A stretch of 64,000 bases of DNA from CAZKJL01 sp964553135 (lineage in GTDB: Bacteria; Patescibacteriota; Gracilibacteria; Peribacterales; Peribacteraceae). The position numbers were made by a program, and so were the translations under genes. The notes under the pieces were generated by a model that did not search any database, was not told the origin of the DNA, and saw only the letters and a program-made list of their open reading frames with translations. Below, in pieces: positions 8,147 to 16,416 of the stretch. Where the stretch lies: positions 744,001-808,000 of the forward strand of contig CAZKJL010000001.1 of assembly GCA_964553135.1 (NCBI GenBank). Direction: 5' to 3'. Position 1 is the first letter of the stretch; each line of letters opens with the position of its first letter.

Positions 8147-9664
8147 TCATTCCTCCTCCTGGAGGTGCTTGAAGACCTCGCGGAAGCGGAAATATTCCAC
8201 GAGCCTGAGTCCGGTCCAACGTCCCAAGAAAATGTTGATGATGATGGTGATGAGCACGAGTTCGGGGTAGGCCAGGATGATGGATTGCAGCGTCTGCGAT
8301 TGCGCGATGAAGACGCAGACGAGTGAGCCGAGCACCGTCTCACCGATGGCAATGCTGGCGGCGAAGAGTCCCTCACCCGTTTTGAGCGTGAGGAAGTTTT
8401 CGGCCAGCGTGGACATGATGAGCAGGATGAAGACGGTATCGCGCGAGAACGTGAGGCCGAATGCCGTACCGACGGCGACGAGCGCGAGCAGGCTCAAGCT
8501 CACGACCGTGAGAATGATGGCGACCTTCGGGATGTAGAGCAGCCTCCAGCGTCGCATGAGCGAACGAGCCATGTAGCCCACGAAGATGATGGAGATGAGG
8601 AACAGGAAGCCGATCCACCAGCCGAGTGCAAGGAAGCTGAGAGCGATGATGGACGGCGTGTAGAGGCCGAATGTCGTGATGCCGACGACCTGCTTGAGGA
8701 ACGCGAAAATCGTGGCGAAGACGGGAAGAAGCAGAAGCAGAATGACGGCCTGGCCGGAGACTCCGTGCGAGAGCAGGTAGTTTACGAGAATGGACAGCAC
8801 GTCCCACGGGCGGATGCCGACGGACGAGGCGTCGAGCGTCAAGGTGCCGATGTCGCGCGACTCGATGATCTGGCGGAAGTCGTCGACGTTCTGTGCCGTG
8901 ATGAGAGGACTCACCGCTTCCTTCCGCGTGATGATGATGCGTGCGGGCTGGAGCAAGCTCACGGCGCCGCGCGCCGTGCGTCCGGCGATGGCAAGACTGC
9001 GATCGGTGATGAGGATGATGGATTGGTTGTGGATGGCGGCGGTGCGGTCGCTGCTGTCTTGGATGCTGCGCATGAGCGCCTGAAGCCCGGCGATGCCGTC
9101 GGTCCAGAGAACGATGGAATCGGCGCCGCTCAGTACGTCTTTGTCATCCGTAAGCTTCTTGTGGAGCGTGTCTTCCACCGCAAGCAGCTGCGTGGAGGGA
9201 TCGGTTTGCACGATTTTGACGTAGATGCCCACTTTGAGCGCTTCGGATGCGTGGTCGGCCAGCTTCTCGCCGTCCACCGAGCCGTCGGCGATGATGACGA
9301 TCTTTCGTTTGTACGCCACCACTTCGTGCGTCGTCTCACTCTGCTCAACCGTGCCGTCGAGTCCCGTGGAGCGAATGGAGAGTCTGAACGTGAGCTTGCC
9401 CGGCTTCTCCGGAGTGAAGATTGCTTCCACGGTGCGGCTGACGGTTTGCTTGGTTTCGTCGATGGTCCAACGATATTCGGTGCGTTCGCCGCTGATGTGA
9501 CTGGACGACGCATCAAGAATCACCGTGCGTCCGATGGCGCTGTCGCCAGGACCGGTGATGATGGCTTGAGTATCGGACGGTACCGCGGGTACGGTTTGCG
9601 CCATTGCAAAGACAGGACTCAGCAGGAGCACACCCGTTATGACTGCGGAAGGAAGACGTGGCAT
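8147..9664 (-). CDS. Exported 7TM-transglutaminase-type membrane protein
   Basis: 505 residues. A signal peptide (MPRLPSAVITGVLLLSPVFAMAQ) is followed by a PKD-like beta domain (VILDASSSHISGERTEYRW), then a Rossmann-like extracytoplasmic domain. From about residue 260 there are about seven hydrophobic helices typical of the 7TM_transglut family (VGITTFGLYTPSIIALSFLA, TLAENFLTLKTGEG). This family is repeatedly encoded beside the ATP-grasp ligase-like and DUF1704 genes, as here, where the stop lies 2 nt from the fusion gene. No catalytic Cys-His-Asp transglutaminase triad was recognised. TATACT lies 7 nt before the ATG, so the mRNA is probably leaderless. Confidence 0.75.
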   Translation of the reverse strand: MPRLPSAVITGVLLLSPVFAMAQTVPAVPSDTQAIITGPGDSAIGRTVILDASSSHISGERTEYRWTIDETKQTVSRTVEAIFTPEKPGKLTFRLSIRSTGLDGTVEQSETTHEVVAYKRKIVIIADGSVDGEKLADHASEALKVGIYVKIVQTDPSTQLLAVEDTLHKKLTDDKDVLSGADSIVLWTDGIAGLQALMRSIQDSSDRTAAIHNQSIILITDRSLAIAGRTARGAVSLLQPARIIITRKEAVSPLITAQNVDDFRQIIESRDIGTLTLDASSVGIRPWDVLSILVNYLLSHGVSGQAVILLLLLPVFATIFAFLKQVVGITTFGLYTPSIIALSFLALGWWIGFLFLISIIFVGYMARSLMRRWRLLYIPKVAIILTVVSLSLLALVAVGTAFGLTFSRDTVFILLIMSTLAENFLTLKTGEGLFAASIAIGETVLGSLVCVFIAQSQTLQSIILAYPELVLITIIINIFLGRWTGLRLVEYFRFREVFKHLQEEE

Positions 9665-9715
9665 GGACGGCAGTATATCACTATTTTTGGCGAACCGTCG
9701 TGCTAGGATTGATGC

Positions 9716-9988
9716 ATGCAAGTCCCGGTTTCCACGCCAATGGAGCTTCTGGCCACGATTCTTGTGGTGGCGTTGCAGGTGGTGTCTTTTCTGATGCTCC
9801 TGGTGACCGTACTTCAGTTTCGCAGAGTGGCATCGTCGCGTTCGGCGTTTTACGGCTCCATGGAATATGAGGGAGTTGCCAAAGAAGTGCACTCCCGAAA
9901 GATTCTTGTGCTGACGTATGTCGTGCTCATCGTCGGAGTCAGCATCGGTCTCGATCTTCTGTACGTTTTCCAGCCGCATTTTTTATGA
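9716..9988 (+). CDS. Small two-TM membrane protein
   Basis: 90 residues with two membrane helices (LLATILVVALQVVSFLMLLV and ILVLTYVVLIVGVSIGLDLL) around a short charged loop. No family recognised. Its stop overlaps the start of the PH-domain gene by 4 bp (ATGA), so the two are translationally coupled and probably function together in the membrane. TAGGAT lies exactly 6 nt before the ATG, so the transcript is probably leaderless. It diverges from the 7TM gene. Confidence 0.7.
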   Translation: MQVPVSTPMELLATILVVALQVVSFLMLLVTVLQFRRVASSRSAFYGSMEYEGVAKEVHSRKILVLTYVVLIVGVSIGLDLLYVFQPHFL

Positions 9989-10467
9989 GTTCCGATCCGA
10001 AACCCCGCGAGAAACTCGTGCGCGTCATCGACGAGCATTGGGTCGTGTACGTCGCCCCGATGATCGTCTGCGTTCTCTTGTTGATCAGCGGATTCTTGCT
10101 TCTTACTCTTTCGCAGTACGCCGTTCATCATTCCGAATGGATGTGGCTGACGTCGTTCGTCCTGGGTTTCGGCTTGGTACTCGGCTCCTTGCATGGGATC
10201 TTTTGGGTCGTGCTCGGAGAAACAATCAGCCAAATCGTCATCACCAACAGACGTGTGGTTCGCTTTCACGATGTCATTTTGCTTCGTGAGGACATGATGG
10301 AAGTTTCGTTTGAAAAAATGAAAACCGTTGAAGCAAGCAAGCATGGAGTGCTCCAATCCATACTCAACTACGGAACGTTGCACTTCGAAAATGCGGCTCA
10401 CATCGAATACGTCCCGCATCCGAACAGCGCCGTCCGCGACATTCAACAGGCCATGGGCATGCGCTAG
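9985..10467 (+). CDS. Membrane-anchored bacterial PH-domain protein (YdbS/DUF304-like)
   Basis: 160 residues: a cytosolic N-terminus, two membrane helices (APMIVCVLLLISGFLLLTL and MWLTSFVLGFGLVLGSL), then a bacterial PH domain with the characteristic ISQIVITNRRVVRF strand and YGTLHFENA near the end. Such bPH2 proteins bind lipids or partner proteins at the inner face of the membrane; the exact role is unknown. It overlaps the preceding gene (ATGA) and its stop overlaps the convergent TPR gene's stop by 4 bp. A second bPH2 protein is encoded at 26332-26955. Confidence 0.75.
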   Translation: MSSDPKPREKLVRVIDEHWVVYVAPMIVCVLLLISGFLLLTLSQYAVHHSEWMWLTSFVLGFGLVLGSLHGIFWVVLGETISQIVITNRRVVRFHDVILLREDMMEVSFEKMKTVEASKHGVLQSILNYGTLHFENAAHIEYVPHPNSAVRDIQQAMGMR

Positions 10468-12437
10468 GGGTTTTGCCGTTCTTCCAGACGTTGTTGTCGT
10501 CGCTCTTCCGCAGTGGGTACGGCCGGCTTCACAACTTCTTTCGCGGCGCTGTTTTCAATGAATGCCTTCAGTCGCACCGCGGTCTGGTTGTTCGGCTCCA
10601 GTGCCAGCGCATGGTCGATGACGCGAAGCGCATCCGAGCGTCGTCCCCGCTCGCTCAGTCGATAGGCGTAGGCGATGGAAATTTCGGCGACGTCTTGATT
10701 CAGTTCGTACGCCGTCTCCAGATACGGGAACGCCTCATCCGTTTTGTTTTGCATCTCAAGCACTTGGAACACGTTGTAGTTTCCTTCCAAGAAATTCGGA
10801 TTCCACAGAACGGCTTTTTTGAACTGCACCTCGGCTTCGGGCAGCTTGTCTTCGTCCAAGTAGATCGCGCCGGCGTTGTTGTATGCCGCGACGTAACTGG
10901 AGTCCAGCTCGCTCGCTTTCAGATAGTTCTTGAGTGCCTCGTCGACATTTCCCTGTTGCTCATCGAGCGACGCCATGAAGAAATAACTTTCGGGGTTTTT
11001 CGGATCGATCGCCATCGCTTTTTCGTAGAAATTTCGCGCTTCATCCGGTTTTCCTTCGCGGACGGCCACGGAACCGAGCGCCGTGAGAATGGAAACGTTG
11101 TCGCCGTACTTTTGGCCTTCCGTCAGGATTCGCTTCTCTTCGTCGTACTCCGCTCGTTCGCGGTATGCGGCGGCCAGGCTCATCCGTGCCGAGACCGACT
11201 CTGGGTACAGCGAGAGCGCGTGCGTGAAGAGCGTTTCGTCGTCGCGCCAGTACGTGGTTTGCGTCATCGACATTCTTGCCAGCGTCGCCACGCCCACCGC
11301 AACCGTCACGGCCGTCGCACGTTTTGCCGTGAGTCCCCTCCCCCGTTCCGCAAGTGACCGAAGACCCATGCCAAGCCCCAAGAGGAGCCACAGCGAGGGC
11401 AAGTACATGTAGCGATCGACGGCGAAAAATACGGACGCACCTTTGTGGAAATTCAAGAATGACGGCGCGAGCGTCAACAGGAAGATCGTGCCGATGATGA
11501 GCGGCCATCTGCTCCATCGAAGCGAGACGATTAGCGTTGTCGCAAGCGCGACGACGATGAGCAGCGGAATGTAAAAATCGGGTGACGACATCGTGATCGC
11601 TTTCACGTACGGGTAGATCGGCGTGAGGTCCGTCGGAATGAAAAACTTCTGCAGATAGAACACCGTGCTCTTGCACGCCATCAGCATCGTTTCCATCAGC
11701 GTTCCCGACCCGATGACGCGAGCTTTGGCGAATGCGGCGATGACGGCGAAGATCGCGGACAACGAAAACAGAGGCCCGAGGACGAGCAATCGCTTTTTCA
11801 AGCCGGTCCCCTCTTTCGCAAACGAAAGGATGAGAAGCGTCAGCGGCAGTGTCAGGACCGATACTTTGGAAAGCAGCGCCAGAATGAAGAGGCCGATTCC
11901 TACGGCGTACGTGCGGGGATTCTTGCCGTCGTACCTCAGGAACGCGACGAGCGTCCCAAGGTAGAAGAATGTGGAGAGCAGGTCTTTGCGCGCCGCCAAC
12001 CATACGGCGGCCTCGGTGTTCAGCGGATGTACCGCGAACACGGCGCCTGCGAGCAATGCGATGCGTTTGTTCTTCGTGATCAGCGAGGTGACCCAAAAGA
12101 TCAGCGCAGCGTTCCCCGCATGCAGGACGAGATTGGTGAAGTGATAGAAGCCTCCGGCAAGTCCCGCAAACAGGTAATTGAATTGATAGCTGAGCAGCGT
12201 CACCGGGATGTAGAGCTCCGGATCGAATGTCGTGAATGCCTTCCAGACGTGCGAGGGCGTCGGGCCGTGTGCGGCAAGATTGTTGTAGATCAAGTATGAA
12301 TCGTCGAAGGACAAAAATCCGTACCGTAACGAGGCGCCGTACGATATGAACACGGCGAAGCAGAAAAGGGCGAACGTTCCGAGCAGCAGCCACGGAGATA
12401 CGTCGTCACTCGATGTCGGGAAGTCGTGATCGTGCAT
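10464..12437 (-). CDS. Polytopic GT-C/TMTC-like membrane protein with C-terminal TPR repeats
   Basis: 657 residues. The first ~390 contain about ten membrane helices with an early acidic loop motif (FLSFDDSYLIYNN) typical of GT-C mannosyltransferase-like proteins, plus FAVHPLNTEAAVWLAARKD, the hallmark of the DUF1736/TMTC group. The last ~220 residues are tandem TPR repeats (EARNFYEKAMAIDPKNPESY, EAEVQFKKAVLWNPNFLEG). It probably transfers a lipid-linked sugar to exported proteins; no activity is proven. The ATG at 12437 is chosen because TAGACT ends 6 nt before it. Confidence 0.75.
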   Translation of the reverse strand: MHDHDFPTSSDDVSPWLLLGTFALFCFAVFISYGASLRYGFLSFDDSYLIYNNLAAHGPTPSHVWKAFTTFDPELYIPVTLLSYQFNYLFAGLAGGFYHFTNLVLHAGNAALIFWVTSLITKNKRIALLAGAVFAVHPLNTEAAVWLAARKDLLSTFFYLGTLVAFLRYDGKNPRTYAVGIGLFILALLSKVSVLTLPLTLLILSFAKEGTGLKKRLLVLGPLFSLSAIFAVIAAFAKARVIGSGTLMETMLMACKSTVFYLQKFFIPTDLTPIYPYVKAITMSSPDFYIPLLIVVALATTLIVSLRWSRWPLIIGTIFLLTLAPSFLNFHKGASVFFAVDRYMYLPSLWLLLGLGMGLRSLAERGRGLTAKRATAVTVAVGVATLARMSMTQTTYWRDDETLFTHALSLYPESVSARMSLAAAYRERAEYDEEKRILTEGQKYGDNVSILTALGSVAVREGKPDEARNFYEKAMAIDPKNPESYFFMASLDEQQGNVDEALKNYLKASELDSSYVAAYNNAGAIYLDEDKLPEAEVQFKKAVLWNPNFLEGNYNVFQVLEMQNKTDEAFPYLETAYELNQDVAEISIAYAYRLSERGRRSDALRVIDHALALEPNNQTAVRLKAFIENSAAKEVVKPAVPTAEERRQQRLEERQNP

Positions 12438-12460
12438 GATCACAGTCTATCGCAGTTTCG

Positions 12461-13699
12461 TTATCTGCGGAGCTGCGGTCGTCCTCTGCGGAAACTGCGG
12501 CCTCCGCCTCCCCCGCCGCGCGGGCGGTAACCGCCGCGGCTCGGGCCCGAGCGCTCCGGGCGAGCCATGTCGCTTGCCGCGGACGGCAAGACACTCACGG
12601 GCAATACGGCGCGGATGAGACGTTCGATGGTCTTGATGTCGCCGCGCTGGTCGCTGGTGGCCAAAGAAATGGCTTGTCCCTGCTTTCCGGCACGCCCCGT
12701 GCGGCCGATGCGGTGCACGTATTCTTCGGGGTTGTCCGGAAGATCGAAGTTCACCACGAGCTCGATGTCTTTCACGTCGATGCCGCGCGCGGCGATGTCC
12801 GTGGCGACGAGGATGCGGTACTTGCCCCTCTTGAATCCTTCGAGCGCTTCGCGACGTTGCGCGAGCGAACGGTTGGAGTGGATTTCCGCGGAGAAGTGAC
12901 CGGAGCGATTGAGTTGTTCGGTGAGCTTTTTGGCGCCGTGCTTGGTACGCACGAAGACGAGAACGGTTCCTTTGTAGTCACCGAGGAGCTTGAGGAGCAC
13001 GGGGAACTTGTCGTCCTTGCTCATGATGAGCGCGGCCTGCTCCACGCGTTCGGCGGTGGAACCTGCGGGGGCGACCTCGATGCGGACCGGAAGACGCGTG
13101 TACTGCGTCGCGAGCTTGAGAACGCTGTGCGGCATCGTCGCCGAGAACAAAAGCGTTTGGCGCTCTGCGGGAACGCACTTCACGATTTTGGCCAACTGCG
13201 GCGCAAATCCCATGTCCAGCATGCGGTCCGCTTCGTCCAAGACGAGAACGGCGACTTCGCGGAGCGTGACGGTGCGCTGTTCCAGGTGATCGATGAGACG
13301 GCCGGGAGTGGCGATGAGAATGCGGGGGTTCCTGCGGATGGCTTGTCGCTGCAAGTGCATGGATGCTCCGCCGATGAACACGGCGATGCCGATCTTGAGC
13401 ATGTTGGCGATGGGCCTGAGGGACTCCTCCACCTGGGACGCCAGCTCGCGCGTGGGCACCAAAATGAGGGCGCGACCGCCGAATTTGGTGAGGCGTTGCA
13501 GCATGGGGACGCTGTAGGCAAGGGTTTTGCCGGTACCCGTTTGGGCGATGCCGAGCATGTCCTTGCCCTCCAGGGCCACGGGGATCGCGGCATGTTGGAT
13601 GGGTGTCGGCACGGTGATCTTCATCGTCTCCAGCACGGCTAAAATGTTCTCTGCCGTACCAAGCTCGGCGAAAGTCTTGGTTGTTTCGGGGGTATTCAC
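12461..13699 (-). CDS. DEAD-box RNA helicase
   Basis: ATP-dependent RNA helicase of the DEAD-box family, 412 residues. Ordered motifs: FAELG and the Q motif (PTPIQHAAIPV), AQTGTGKT (I), PTRELA (Ia), TPGRL, DEAD (II, VLDEADRMLDMGF), SAT (III), VFVRTKHGAKKL (IV), ATDIAARGID (V) and HRIGRTGRAG (VI). The C-terminus is an Arg/Gly-rich RNA-binding tail (RGGYRPRGGGGGGRSFRRGR). The upstream GTG at 13699 is preferred because TATCGT ends 6 nt before it and it retains the aromatic residue upstream of the Q motif. A long inverted repeat lies further upstream (13799-13865). Likely role in ribosome assembly or mRNA turnover. Confidence 0.93.
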   Translation of the reverse strand: MNTPETTKTFAELGTAENILAVLETMKITVPTPIQHAAIPVALEGKDMLGIAQTGTGKTLAYSVPMLQRLTKFGGRALILVPTRELASQVEESLRPIANMLKIGIAVFIGGASMHLQRQAIRRNPRILIATPGRLIDHLEQRTVTLREVAVLVLDEADRMLDMGFAPQLAKIVKCVPAERQTLLFSATMPHSVLKLATQYTRLPVRIEVAPAGSTAERVEQAALIMSKDDKFPVLLKLLGDYKGTVLVFVRTKHGAKKLTEQLNRSGHFSAEIHSNRSLAQRREALEGFKRGKYRILVATDIAARGIDVKDIELVVNFDLPDNPEEYVHRIGRTGRAGKQGQAISLATSDQRGDIKTIERLIRAVLPVSVLPSAASDMARPERSGPSRGGYRPRGGGGGGRSFRRGRPQLRR

Positions 13700-13798
13700 G
13701 GCCGAACGATACCTGACTTTCGGCTTATGCACCAGCGAAAAACGACCTTTTAGACGTATCGCAAAGCCGGGACGGCCCTTGTGGGGTCGCCCCGGAGC

Positions 13799-13865
13799 GC
13801 ACACTCAAGATCTCTACCTCTGCACTTGTCCTCGGATTTCTCCATCCGGGTCCGCTTGAGTGTGC
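13799..13865. repeat. Inverted repeat with nested hairpin between DEAD-box helicase and CsbD-like gene
   Basis: GCACACTCAAG (13799-13809) is perfectly complementary to CTTGAGTGTGC (13855-13865). Inside lies a second stem, CGGAT/ATCCG (13833-13847 region). The gap from 13700 to 13957 has no gene. The structure could be a cis-regulatory RNA for the helicase if transcription starts further upstream, or a divergent operator. I recognise no known RNA family. Confidence 0.55.
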
Positions 13866-14017
13866 ACGTTCACGTAGATATTTCCGTGACACGGTCGAAA
13901 AAATGACGAAATAATTTTTATCTCGAGTCCAGCGACGTTCGTCATTCTTCCTCGGGTATGACGTCACAGCTTGCGGACGACTCACGTCCTTCTCTTACTT
14001 CTTTACTTCACCTTTCA

Positions 14018-14269
14018 ATGTCCACCACGCTTCAGCGCGAACATCATCGGCCCTCCAAGGTCGGCAAAAGCATCTCCAAAACCGCCGATACTTGGCAAGC
14101 CAGGGGTACCTGGAACGAATTCGTCGGCAAGGCCCGAAGACTCTGGGGCCACATGACCGACGATGAAATGAGCGTCGCGGAAGGAAATTACCAAGAGCTC
14201 CTCGGTCGCATCCAACGCAAGACCGGCGAGTCGCTCGCGGATATTCGCAAGAAACTGTTTCACGACTAG
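14018..14269 (+). CDS. CsbD-like stress-response protein
   Basis: Short hydrophilic protein (83 residues from the ATG at 14018; an in-frame ATG at 13958 would add 20). The core TWNEFVGKARRLWGHMTDDEM followed by AEGNYQELLGRIQRKTGES matches the CsbD family pattern, small general-stress proteins of unknown biochemical role. The first 20 residues of the longer form look non-conserved, so the shorter start is preferred. PEBP follows 22 bp downstream, possibly in the same transcript. Confidence 0.7.
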   Translation: MSTTLQREHHRPSKVGKSISKTADTWQARGTWNEFVGKARRLWGHMTDDEMSVAEGNYQELLGRIQRKTGESLADIRKKLFHD

Positions 14270-14291
14270 TTTTATTCCTCTCCCTTTTATC

Positions 14292-14873
14292 ATGAACCGC
14301 ATTCCCGCCATCTCTCACATCGGCTCCATGATCGCCGTGGGCTTGCTCGTCGCGTGCAGCAACCAGCCCTCGGCCATGACCGTTTCCAGTGAAGACTTTG
14401 CGAACAACGGCATGATTCCCTCCGTTCACACCTGCGACGGCACGAGCCTGCGTCCGTCACTTTCCGTGCACGGCGTACCGAGCGGCACGAAGAGTCTTGC
14501 CGTCATCATCGAAGATCCGGATGTCCCGAGCGGCACGTTCGTTCACTGGACGGCCTGGAACATCGATCCATCCGTGACGACCGTCGATGTGACCCTTCCG
14601 AACGGATCCGTGGAAGGCATCACCGGCCGCGGACAACCCGGCTACGTGGGCCTGTGTCCGCCGACCGGCACGCATCACTACGTGTTCCGTGTCTATGCAT
14701 TGAACACCATGCTCACGCTCCCGGACGATGCCACGCCCGATGCGCTCAAGAGCAGGCTTACTCAGGGCGTTCTGGCACAGGCTGAAATCATCGGCCTGTA
14801 CGCCCGAACCGATGTCGATGCATCGGCGTCCGGAGCCACGAAAACACTCCCCGGTTCCACCGTCGTGGAATGA
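14292..14873 (+). CDS. PEBP-family (YbhB/YbcL) lipoprotein
   Basis: 193-residue phosphatidylethanolamine-binding-protein family member. A lipobox (LLVAC, Cys22) marks it as a lipoprotein. The PEBP fold motifs follow: CDGTSLRPSL, the DPDVPSGTFVHWTAWNI ligand-site segment, GRGQPGYVGLCPPTGTHHYVF and YALN. Bacterial YbhB-type proteins have no settled function. A pyrimidine-rich stretch (TTCCTCTCCCTTTT) precedes the ATG in place of a Shine-Dalgarno sequence. It is flanked by CsbD-like and M23 genes. Confidence 0.88.
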   Translation: MNRIPAISHIGSMIAVGLLVACSNQPSAMTVSSEDFANNGMIPSVHTCDGTSLRPSLSVHGVPSGTKSLAVIIEDPDVPSGTFVHWTAWNIDPSVTTVDVTLPNGSVEGITGRGQPGYVGLCPPTGTHHYVFRVYALNTMLTLPDDATPDALKSRLTQGVLAQAEIIGLYARTDVDASASGATKTLPGSTVVE

Positions 14874-14913
14874 GCGGGATTGCAAGTCACAATCGGACAG
14901 GAATGCGGGGGTC

Positions 14914-15576
14914 ATGCGTCTCAACGTATGTTCCCCCGCTTCAACGATGGTATCCCCAGGTTCTTCACTTTTAGGATCACGCGCCCGTCGAGTCGTCGGA
15001 ATCTTGGTGGCATCCGCGGTCGTCGGAACCGTTCTTGTCATCGCCGGTTGCTCCGCCCTGGCGCAATCGAGTTTCGCATGGCCGCTGCCCGGAGGCGCCT
15101 TTCGTCCGACACCCTTGCACTTCGGTTTGTACGTCACCCCCGATCCGGCACACAACCCCATCTCTCCCCCCGAGCGATTCATCGGCTATCACGTCGGAAC
15201 CGATTTCGAAATTTATCCCGACGAAGAAAGAGTCGATGTGCCCGTCTACGCGATCTGCAGCGGAGAAATCGTTTACAGCTCATTTGCCGAAGGGTACGGC
15301 GGACTCATTGCCGAGCATTGCCTTCTGCGCGATGAAAAAGTGACGGTGCTCTACGGTCACCTCCTTCTGTCCTCGCTTCCCAAGGTCGGTGACCGAGTGA
15401 CCCAGAGCCAGACCATCGCACTTCTCGCACCGGCGCACACGCACGACAGCGACGGCAACCGCAAGCATTTGCACCTCGGCATTCACCGAGGATGGGACAT
15501 GACGTTCCTCGGGTATGTTCAAACGGAAGCCGAGCTGTCGCAGTTCATCGACCCGCAGACGGTGCTCGAGCGTTGA
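14914..15576 (+). CDS. M23-family (LytM-type) metallopeptidase, membrane or lipid anchored
   Basis: About 220 residues. An N-terminal hydrophobic segment with a possible lipobox (VLVIAGC) exports the protein. The peptidase domain has the M23 zinc motifs: YHVGTDFEIY (HxxxD), YGHLLLSSLPKVGDRV, and HLHLGIH (HxH). It is expected to cut peptidoglycan cross-links or act as an activator in cell division. All three zinc ligands are present, so it is likely active. The ATG at 14914 has a GGGGG tract just upstream; 14947 is an alternative in-frame ATG. It lies 40 bp after the PEBP gene. Confidence 0.85.
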   Translation: MRLNVCSPASTMVSPGSSLLGSRARRVVGILVASAVVGTVLVIAGCSALAQSSFAWPLPGGAFRPTPLHFGLYVTPDPAHNPISPPERFIGYHVGTDFEIYPDEERVDVPVYAICSGEIVYSSFAEGYGGLIAEHCLLRDEKVTVLYGHLLLSSLPKVGDRVTQSQTIALLAPAHTHDSDGNRKHLHLGIHRGWDMTFLGYVQTEAELSQFIDPQTVLER

Positions 15577-15645
15577 TCGTGACGCTGTTCTTTTGCGCTC
15601 TTTGCCGATTCCGATATCATCGTTTCATCGTTACCCTCTCTCGCG

Positions 15646-16416
15646 ATGGCCCAGCAACCCGAAGTACCACGAGAAAAGCTTACCGAGTCCACGGAGCTTC
15701 CGTCCTATGAAATCGTCGGTAAGCCCAGCTACAGCGCGGTGAAGCTCCGGCTCAACAAGGGCGAAGAAATCCACGCGGAGAGCGGAGCCATTCTTGCGCT
15801 CGGTGGAGGGCCGGAAGTTTCCGGTTCCATGAAAGGCGGTATTTTCGGTGCGCTCAAGCGTGCGGTACTCACCAGCGAAAGTTTCCTCGTCACCACCATA
15901 AAGGCACAGAAGGACGGGACCGAAGTGTACCTCGCACCTCGCGCCACGGGCGATGTGGAGGCCATTCCCGTCAATGAACCCTACATCGTTCAGGGCGGAT
16001 CGTTCCTGGCATCCACTCCGGGCGTAAAGACCGATACGCACTTTTCGGGCCTGAAGGGCTTTTTGAGCGGCGAAGGAATTTTTATGATTCATGCCGAGGG
16101 CCCGGGCAACATGTTCGTCTCCAGCTTCGGAGGAATCCTCAAAAAGGAATTGGCCGCGGGTGAAAAATTCACCGTGGACAACGGGCACATCGTCGCTTTT
16201 CCGGCGAGCATGAAGTACGACGTCCGCTCCATGGGAGGAGGAGTCGTGAGTGCCGTCACGACAGGCGAAGGACTCGTGTGTGAATTTACGGGACCGGGAA
16301 CGCTGTACCTTCAAACAAGGAATCTTCGCACGTTCGCCGAAGAGCTGAACCCGTTTCTCCGTGCACCTCGCACATCGCAGGGCTCGGGACTCTTGGGACA
16401 GGTATTCGGAGGTTAG
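15646..16416 (+). CDS. AIM24/TIGR00266-family protein
   Basis: 256 residues of repeated beta strands, with the AIM24 family features: an early HAESGAILALGG, GGIFGALKRAVLTSESFLVTTI, PGVKTDTHFSGLKGFLSGEGIF and the closing LVCEFTGPGTLYLQTRN. No signal peptide is seen, so it is probably cytoplasmic or membrane-associated. The function of bacterial members is unknown. TACCCT lies 8 nt before the ATG, within a C/T-rich stretch. Its stop overlaps the stop of the convergent LCP gene by 4 bp. Confidence 0.88.
   Translation: MAQQPEVPREKLTESTELPSYEIVGKPSYSAVKLRLNKGEEIHAESGAILALGGGPEVSGSMKGGIFGALKRAVLTSESFLVTTIKAQKDGTEVYLAPRATGDVEAIPVNEPYIVQGGSFLASTPGVKTDTHFSGLKGFLSGEGIFMIHAEGPGNMFVSSFGGILKKELAAGEKFTVDNGHIVAFPASMKYDVRSMGGGVVSAVTTGEGLVCEFTGPGTLYLQTRNLRTFAEELNPFLRAPRTSQGSGLLGQVFGG

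Noticed and set aside
13700..13804. Longer DEAD-box helicase from a GTG at 13804
   Set aside because: The added 35 residues are basic, unlike the family, and overlap the inverted-repeat arm; the GTG at 13699 has a -10 at 6 nt.
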